Positions 6,210 to 10,408 of a DNA stretch of 10,408 bases are shown in pieces. Both the position numbers and the translations under genes were made by a program. Origin of the DNA: Actinobacteria bacterium 13_1_20CM_4_69_9. Its GTDB lineage: Bacteria; Actinomycetota; Thermoleophilia; Gaiellales; Gaiellaceae. The stretch is from NCBI GenBank assembly GCA_001920085.1, contig MNJC01000029.1, positions 1-10,408 of the forward strand, given 5' to 3'. Each line of letters starts with the position of its first letter. The first letter of the stretch is position 1. The notes beneath the pieces are model-generated. The model searched no databases, was not told the origin of the DNA, and worked only from the letters and a program-made list of their open reading frames with translations.

Positions 6210-6731
6210 ATGCAGATTCGCACGCGCATGTGCGTCAGCCTCGACGGCTACGTCACGACGCCGGATGGCTGGCCCGTTCAGGTCGCGGATCCCAACTGGA
6301 GCCCCGAAGCGTTCGGTTTCGTCGACTTCCAGAAGGGTCTCGACGCCGTATTGATGGGGCGCACCACCTTCGAGCCCGCCATCAGCGCCGAGCGCTGGCC
6401 GTGGCCTGACCTCGACAACTTCGTCCTCGGCTCGCACCGCCCCGAGGGCACACCCGACCACGTCGTTGTGGACAGCGATCCGGAACGGCTGCTCGAGCAG
6501 GTCCGCGCGGCGAACAAGGGCGGCGACGTCCATCTCGTCGGCGGGCCGCGCACGGTCGAGACCTACCGCCGTCTCGGCGCACTCGACAAGCTCGGACTTA
6601 TCGTCATGCCGCTGCTCGTCGGCGCGGGGCTGCAGCTGACGCCGGCGCTCAGCACCGACGCGGCGCTCCGGCTGGAGGAGCAACACGTTTTGCCCAAAGG
6701 CGCAGTCGAGCTCGTGTACACCTTCGGCTGA
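6210..6731 (+). CDS. RibD_C/dihydrofolate-reductase-like protein
   Basis: 173 residues, the usual length for single-domain RibD_C/DHFR-fold reductases. Markers are MCVSLDGYVTTPDG (7-20), VLMGRTTFE (47-55), the nucleotide-binding VHLVGGPRTVETYRRLG (107-123) and LGLIVMPLLVGAGLQLTP (128-145). Members bind NADPH; the RibD C-terminal domain reduces a pyrimidine in riboflavin synthesis, but stand-alone actinobacterial versions are mostly uncharacterised, so a role in folate or riboflavin metabolism should not be assumed. The start at ATG 6210 leads straight into the conserved first strand; longer in-frame sequence upstream runs over the divergent flavoprotein gene. The gap of 64 bp to that flavoprotein suggests a shared control region. 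It converges on the ribosomal-protection gene, with 25 bp between stops and no clear hairpin. Confidence 0.88.
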   Translation: MQIRTRMCVSLDGYVTTPDGWPVQVADPNWSPEAFGFVDFQKGLDAVLMGRTTFEPAISAERWPWPDLDNFVLGSHRPEGTPDHVVVDSDPERLLEQVRAANKGGDVHLVGGPRTVETYRRLGALDKLGLIVMPLLVGAGLQLTPALSTDAALRLEEQHVLPKGAVELVYTFG

Positions 6732-6756
6732 GCTGGCGAAGGTGCTTGCGGTCGGG

Positions 6757-8616
6757 TCAAATAGGCCGTAGCCGCGGTGACGCGGTGGGCTGATAGCCGG
6801 CGAAGCTCGTCTCGGCGACACCCTCACCGCCGCTCAACCCGGGCAGCTGCCGTTGCAGTTCGTCGGCGGCCGTCACCTGCATGAGCGCGTCGATCGTCGA
6901 CAGCTCGCTGCGCGGCGACGGCGTCTCGACCACGGCGCCGAGCCGCGCGAGAGCCGACACGACCGCCCCGACGGCGCGTGTCGGCACTTCGAGGCTCACG
7001 CGCACGACCGGCTCGCAGACGACGGTTCCCGCGCCGTCGAGCGCCTGCGTGACCACGAGCGGCGTGAGCTTGCGGAAGTCGGCCGCCGTGCTCGTCGGCC
7101 CGCGCCGAGACGGCGGCCCGTCGGCGATGCTGTAGGCGCACCGCGTCATCGTGACGATGCAGTCGACGACCTCCCAGCCGTGCAGGCCCTCGCGCAACGC
7201 GCCGCGCACGTACCGCTCCATCTGGGCGCGGAAATCGTCACGCGTCTTGTAGACGTAGAGCGGAATGTCGCGGGTGGCGACGTCGAGCCTGAGCTCGACC
7301 CCGTACTCATCCCCCGCCGGCTCGATCCGTAGGCCGATCTCGGCGTTGAACGGGTTCGATTCCGCATGGAGCAGCTCGAGCGCCTCGCCCGTGCCGAACG
7401 GGCGTTCCACGCAGATCGGCGTCGTGTCGCGGAACTCGGCGTCGACGCCGAAGTCGTCTCTGAGCGTCGCCTCGAGCACCTCCTGCTGCACCTGGCCGTA
7501 GAGCGACACCGTCAGCTCGCGCTCCGGCTCGTCGCGGACGTTGATCAGCGGGTCCTGCTCCGCGAGCTGCCCGAGCGCGACACGTAGGCGATGCGCGTCG
7601 GCGGCCTCGCGCGGGACGACGACGGACTGCAGCGTGGGCGGGGGGAACTCGCGCTGCGGCGTCCGCGGCGGCGGCTCGCCGACCGTGTCGCCGATCCGGT
7701 GGTCGTGCATTCCCCAGACCTTCGCGATCTGGCGCCCGGAGACGACGGGCTGCGGCACCGCGTCACCGTGCTGGAAGACGGCGATCGCCGTCACCTTGTC
7801 CTCACGCACGACGTCGCGCGTGCGCAGCGTCCCCGAGAACATGCGCACGTACGCGATCTTGTCGCCGGCCCCGCCGCGCTCGATCTTGAAGACGCTGCCC
7901 GACACCGGGCCTCCCGGATCGCCGACGGCCGCGGGAAGCAGCTCGGAGAGCGCGTTCGCGACGGCTTCGATCCCGGCGCCCTTGAGTGCCGACCCGCGCA
8001 GCACCGGATACACGAGGCCCTGCCGCGATTGGGCGGCGAGAGCCTCGTGCACCCGCGGCTCGGACAGGCCGCCGTCGACGTATGCGGCCAGCAGCGCTTC
8101 GTCGTTCTCCGCGAGCACGTCGACGAGCGCCTCGACGTCCCCGTCGGGCACGACGGCGGCGGGCGTGAGGCGCTCGGAGATTTCGCCCACGACGCGGTCG
8201 AAGTCCGCACCGGCGCGGTCCAGCTTGTTCACGAAGATGAGCGTCGGGAGGCGAAGACGCCGGAGTGCTCGCATCAGGACGCGCGTCTGCGGCTGCACTC
8301 CCTCCACCGCGGAGACGACCAGCACGGCGCCGTCGAGGACGCTCAGCACGCGCTCGACCTCGGCGATGAAGTCCGGATGTCCCGGAGTGTCGATCAGGTT
8401 GACGGTCAGGTCGTCCAGCTCGAACGAGACGACCGCAGACTTGATCGTGATGCCGCGCTGCTGCTCGAGCGGCAGCGTGTCGGTCTGCGTCGTGCCCCTG
8501 TCGACGCTGCCGACCTCGTCGATCACGCCCGCCGCGTACAGCAGCCGCTCGGTGAGAGTGGTCTTACCGGCGTCTACATGCGCAACGATTCCCAGGTTCA
8601 GCGTTCTGCGAAGCAA
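6757..8616 (-). CDS. Tet(M)/Otr(A)-like ribosomal-protection GTPase (EF-G paralogue)
   Basis: 619 residues, close to the 640 of Tet(M). GTPase motifs are complete: AHVDAGKTTL (G1, 12-21), RGITI (G2, 54-58), DTPGH (G3, 76-80), NKLD (G4, 130-133) and GSAL (G5, 208-211). Domains II to V follow, with the domain IV signature TSTAADFRKLTPLVVTQALD (508-527) characteristic of ribosomal-protection proteins rather than housekeeping EF-G. These proteins bind the ribosome with GTP and evict tetracycline. In Tet(M) the domain IV loop tip is Ser-Pro-Val before STPADFR; here it is Gly506-Pro507-Thr508, keeping the proline. The start is TTG 8616: GGAGGG lies 8 nt upstream, an in-frame stop lies just upstream, and homology (LNLGIVAHVDAGKTT) begins at residue 6. 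It could confer tetracycline tolerance or have another ribosome-rescue role; the family is certain, the phenotype is not. Confidence 0.92.
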   Translation of the reverse strand: MLRRTLNLGIVAHVDAGKTTLTERLLYAAGVIDEVGSVDRGTTQTDTLPLEQQRGITIKSAVVSFELDDLTVNLIDTPGHPDFIAEVERVLSVLDGAVLVVSAVEGVQPQTRVLMRALRRLRLPTLIFVNKLDRAGADFDRVVGEISERLTPAAVVPDGDVEALVDVLAENDEALLAAYVDGGLSEPRVHEALAAQSRQGLVYPVLRGSALKGAGIEAVANALSELLPAAVGDPGGPVSGSVFKIERGGAGDKIAYVRMFSGTLRTRDVVREDKVTAIAVFQHGDAVPQPVVSGRQIAKVWGMHDHRIGDTVGEPPPRTPQREFPPPTLQSVVVPREAADAHRLRVALGQLAEQDPLINVRDEPERELTVSLYGQVQQEVLEATLRDDFGVDAEFRDTTPICVERPFGTGEALELLHAESNPFNAEIGLRIEPAGDEYGVELRLDVATRDIPLYVYKTRDDFRAQMERYVRGALREGLHGWEVVDCIVTMTRCAYSIADGPPSRRGPTSTAADFRKLTPLVVTQALDGAGTVVCEPVVRVSLEVPTRAVGAVVSALARLGAVVETPSPRSELSTIDALMQVTAADELQRQLPGLSGGEGVAETSFAGYQPTASPRLRPI

Positions 8617-8677
8617 GCGTCATACCCTCCAAGTAGGTCATTGAGGCCCTCTCGATGGACATGAACGCTGTGCGCAT
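8564..8677 (-). CDS. Possible 37-residue leader ORF overlapping the TTG-started GTPase gene
   Basis: An ATG at 8675-8677, preceded by AGGGAG 4 nt upstream, opens a 37-codon frame ending in TAA at 8564-8566. It begins in the leader of the GTPase gene and runs 53 nt into it in another frame. The sequence starts MRTAFMSIERASMTYLEG and ends rich in Cys and Arg (GNRCACRRR). A translated leader crossing the TTG start could couple or attenuate translation. The frame is also open further upstream, so chance in GC-rich DNA is a serious alternative. Confidence 0.2.
   Translation of the reverse strand: MRTAFMSIERASMTYLEGMTLASQNAEPGNRCACRRR
8625..8630 (-). promoter_or_regulatory. Shine-Dalgarno site that sets the TTG start of the GTPase
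   Basis: The minus strand reads GGAGGG, 8 nt before the TTG at 8616. A nearer ATG at 8623 is only 1 nt away and is in another frame, so it cannot start this protein. Confidence 0.65.
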
Positions 8678-8708
8678 CTCGCTCCCTGGGTTGCTTGCGC
8701 CGCGATCC

Positions 8709-8737
8709 ATCATAGTTGCCCGGTGGCCGAAGCGGAA
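8709..8737 (-). promoter_or_regulatory. Candidate promoter of the ribosomal-protection GTPase
   Basis: On the minus strand, TATGAT (8709-8714) is a 5-of-6 match to the -10 consensus and lies 17 bp from a weak -35-like TTCCGC (8732-8737). It would give a leader of about 85 nt containing the small ORF. The promoter overlaps the start of the divergent acetyltransferase gene. Confidence 0.4.
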
Positions 8738-9475
8738 CGCGTGCACCAGGCTCTGCGCACCGCGTTCGAGCGGATGTGCGGCCTCTTCGACGACGCCCGC
8801 TTCGAGCGCCGCGAGGGGTACGACTTCATCGCCTTCCCGCCGATCCCGATCGCGCAGTTCAACGGCGTCTGGCCGCTCGACGACCGCTCCGCACCGGCGC
8901 TCTCCGCCGCGCTGGCGGAGCTCGACGAGCTCGGTCTTCCATCCTCCGTGCAAGTGCGTCGCGGACGCACGCCGGCGTTCGAGGCCGAAGCGAGACGGCT
9001 CGGATTCGGGAATGAGCTCGAGCTGCCCGGGATGGCCGCGCGCTCAGGCGACCTGCCATCCGCGGAGGCGAGCGGGCTCGCGGTCAGCCGAGTCTCCGGC
9101 GGCCGGGATCTCGACGACGCGCTCGAGACGGCGGCCGCCGGCTTCGGGGCGCCGGCGAGCGCGATGGCCCCGCTCTACACGCCCGACGTCCTCGCGCTCG
9201 ACGGCTTCTCCCTCTACCTCGGCCGTGCCGACGGAGCCCCCGTCTCCACGTCAGTGGGCGTGGACGTCGACGACACCGTCGGGATCTTCAACGTCGCCAC
9301 ACCGGCCGAGCACCGCGGCCGCGGGTACGGCGCGGCGCTCACCGCGACGGCAGCGCGCGAGGGCTTCGACAGCGGCGCGGAGCTCGCGTGGCTGCAGTCG
9401 AGCGCGATGGGACACTCGCTGTACGAGCGCCTCGGCTTCCGCGACGTGGAGACTTACGTGCTGCTGACCCGCTGA
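8723..9475 (+). CDS. GNAT-family N-acetyltransferase, probable tandem with degenerate N-terminal half
   Basis: 250 residues from GTG 8723. The C-terminal half is a clear GNAT domain: the acetyl-CoA-binding motif A is NVATPAEHRGRGYGAALTAT (190-209) with the R-G-x-G-x-G pyrophosphate loop, followed by LAWLQSSAMGHSLYERLGFR (221-240), the usual final strand and Tyr/Gly-Phe motif. GNAT enzymes move an acetyl group from acetyl-CoA to an amine on a small molecule or protein. The N-terminal half (1-115) ends in AFEAEARRLGFGNELELPGM, which resembles the end of a second, degenerate GNAT domain without a CoA loop. The substrate is unknown. No Shine-Dalgarno precedes the GTG, while CATAGT (8711-8716) could be a -10 placing the transcript start at the GTG itself, so leaderless expression is plausible. 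It converges on the cyclase gene with 16 bp between stops. Confidence 0.88.
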   Translation: MAEAERVHQALRTAFERMCGLFDDARFERREGYDFIAFPPIPIAQFNGVWPLDDRSAPALSAALAELDELGLPSSVQVRRGRTPAFEAEARRLGFGNELELPGMAARSGDLPSAEASGLAVSRVSGGRDLDDALETAAAGFGAPASAMAPLYTPDVLALDGFSLYLGRADGAPVSTSVGVDVDDTVGIFNVATPAEHRGRGYGAALTATAAREGFDSGAELAWLQSSAMGHSLYERLGFRDVETYVLLTR

Positions 9476-9491
9476 GCCGACGCGCCGACCG

Positions 9492-10408
9492 TCAGGGCAG
9501 CGCAAACAGGACGTACGCGTCGAGTGCATCCTCTCTGCCCTTGATGCGCAAGCCCTGACGCTCCTCGACGACCGCGCCGTCCGGAAGCTGCTCGAACGTC
9601 TCGGCTCCGATCAGCACGCCGCCGACAGGAGCGAGGCTCTCGAGCCGCGCGCCGGTGTTCACCGTGTCGCCGACGAGCGGGTAGGCAACGTGGCCGTCAC
9701 CGCCGACCTCGCGCACGACCACCTCGCCGCTGTTGACGCCCACGCGCATGCGCGGCCAGTCCGGATGCTGCGCGACGAGGTCGGCGAAGCGATCCTGCAA
9801 CGCCAGCGCCGCCCGTGCGGCGCGCACGGCGTGGTCGGGCTGGTCGCCGCGTCCGTTGAAGACGGCGACGATCCCGTCGCCGATGAACTTCTCCACCTCG
9901 CCGCCGTAACGGCGCGTGAGCAGCGGTGCGGCCACGCCCCAATACGCGTTGAGCACGGCTGCGACCTCGGACGGCGTCGCACGCTCGGCGAAGCCCGTGA
10001 AGCCGACGAGATCGCCGAAAAGGACGGTGATCTCCTGGCGCCGCTCACGTGTCGTCGGCAGATAGAGGTGCCGGAAGCGCTCGTCCCGCCATTCGCGCTG
10101 AGCAGCGAAGCCGATGATCAGGTACGCGCTGACGATCAGGCCGTGCCACTCCCACCAGCTCGCGTGCCACTTGCGCTCGCCCGTCACCGCGACGCCGATC
10201 AACGCCTCGGACAGGAGCACGAAGCAGGCGATGACCGCGGCCGCAAGGAGGCTGCGGCGATGCCGGAAGATCAGCCAGTACCGCGCGGCGCTGACCGCGT
10301 AGACGACGGTACCGGCGATCGCGATCACGAGGATCAGCCGGCCCGTCGCGGCCTCGCCGCTGTGGCCGCTGAGCGGTGGCAGCTCGGCGACGGTCCAGAC
10401 GAACCAGC
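9492..10408 (-). CDS. Membrane-anchored class III adenylate cyclase, C-terminal part
   Basis: The frame is open to the right edge, so the gene begins beyond the window and about 305 residues are visible. The N-terminal visible part holds membrane segments: one around 10338-10275 (VIAIAGTVVYAVSAARYWLI), one around 10245-10180 (LLAAAVIACFVLLSEALIGV) and one near 10143-10105 (HGLIVSAYLIIGFAA). The class III cyclase domain follows: EITVLFGDLVGFTGFAER with the first metal-binding Asp, EVEKFIGDGIVAVF with the adenine-binding Lys and second metal Asp, and VGDTVNTGARLES with the transition-state Asn and Arg. It should make cAMP at the inner membrane face and may sense a signal through the membrane domain. 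The residue that usually pairs with the Lys (Asp or Thr, seven before the Asn) is Pro here. A GTG at 10328 is not the true start, because hydrophobic and loop sequence continues upstream. Confidence 0.9.
   Translation of the reverse strand, partial: WFVWTVAELPPLSGHSGEAATGRLILVIAIAGTVVYAVSAARYWLIFRHRRSLLAAAVIACFVLLSEALIGVAVTGERKWHASWWEWHGLIVSAYLIIGFAAQREWRDERFRHLYLPTTRERRQEITVLFGDLVGFTGFAERATPSEVAAVLNAYWGVAAPLLTRRYGGEVEKFIGDGIVAVFNGRGDQPDHAVRAARAALALQDRFADLVAQHPDWPRMRVGVNSGEVVVREVGGDGHVAYPLVGDTVNTGARLESLAPVGGVLIGAETFEQLPDGAVVEERQGLRIKGREDALDAYVLFALP

Noticed and set aside
6146..6229. A longer N-terminus for the flavoprotein, starting at ATG 6229
   Set aside because: It would overlap the start of the divergent DHFR-like gene, and the added residues are Arg-rich with no family resemblance; homology begins well after GTG 6145.
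6732..6756. Possible terminator between the DHFR-like and GTPase genes
   Set aside because: No stem longer than a few base pairs is visible in the 25-bp gap.
7541..8664. Two long plus-strand frames antisense to the ribosomal-protection GTPase gene
   Set aside because: The minus strand there encodes a complete GTPase with all motifs; the antisense products are Ser/Arg/Thr- or Arg/His-rich and resemble no family.
8678..8953. Minus-strand frame of 129 codons running over the acetyltransferase start
   Set aside because: It is antisense to the N-terminal GNAT coding sequence and has no recognisable domain. Only its last 37 codons, in the GTPase leader, are kept as a tentative leader ORF.

Overview
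The window is uniformly GC-rich (roughly two thirds G+C by eye), with short gaps, frequent divergent and convergent gene pairs, GTG and TTG starts, and several genes lacking a clear Shine-Dalgarno sequence. This fits a high-GC actinobacterium, perhaps a soil Thermoleophilia-type lineage (Gaiella or Solirubrobacter-like). The lineage is an inference from style and protein flavour, not proven. I see no insertion sequence, phage gene, CRISPR array, tRNA or rRNA, and no gene-free stretch over about 110 bp.

Layout. Positions 1-188 (-) hold the N-terminus of a secreted GH18 chitinase-like protein that runs off the left edge. Upstream of it on the same strand is a TetR-family regulator (219-884). 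This is divergent from a zinc-free NADPH:quinone reductase-like MDR protein (953-1966). The 68-bp gap between them carries a good -35/-10 pair and three copies of a 13-bp near-palindrome, a convincing TetR operator array. A strong 12-bp hairpin separates the MDR gene from a convergent secreted M28 zinc peptidase with a PA domain (2011-3633). Next are a small four-helix membrane protein (3674-4087, +), a secreted clan GH-A glycosidase (4099-5379, -) and an iodotyrosine-deiodinase-like flavoprotein (5459-6145, -). The last is divergent from a RibD_C/dihydrofolate-reductase-like protein (6210-6731, +). A Tet(M)/Otr(A)-type ribosomal-protection GTPase (6757-8616, -, TTG start) is divergent from a GNAT acetyltransferase (8723-9475, +). 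The right edge holds the C-terminal part of a membrane-anchored class III adenylate cyclase (9492-10408, -).

How the genes work together. Most genes look like independent transcription units. The clearest functional pairing is the TetR regulator with the divergent oxidoreductase. Three secreted degradative enzymes (chitinase, peptidase, glycosidase) suggest a saprophytic lifestyle. The DHFR-like, ribosomal-protection and GNAT genes are neighbours from families often linked to drug tolerance, but their orientations alternate and they do not form an operon.

I do not see a clearly new multi-gene system. The most interesting points are within single genes: the operator array, a peptidase whose last zinc-ligand histidine appears replaced by aspartate, a flavoprotein keeping the Glu-Tyr-Lys triad of halotyrosine dehalogenases, a ribosomal-protection protein with an altered drug-facing loop, and a cyclase with an atypical adenine pocket.
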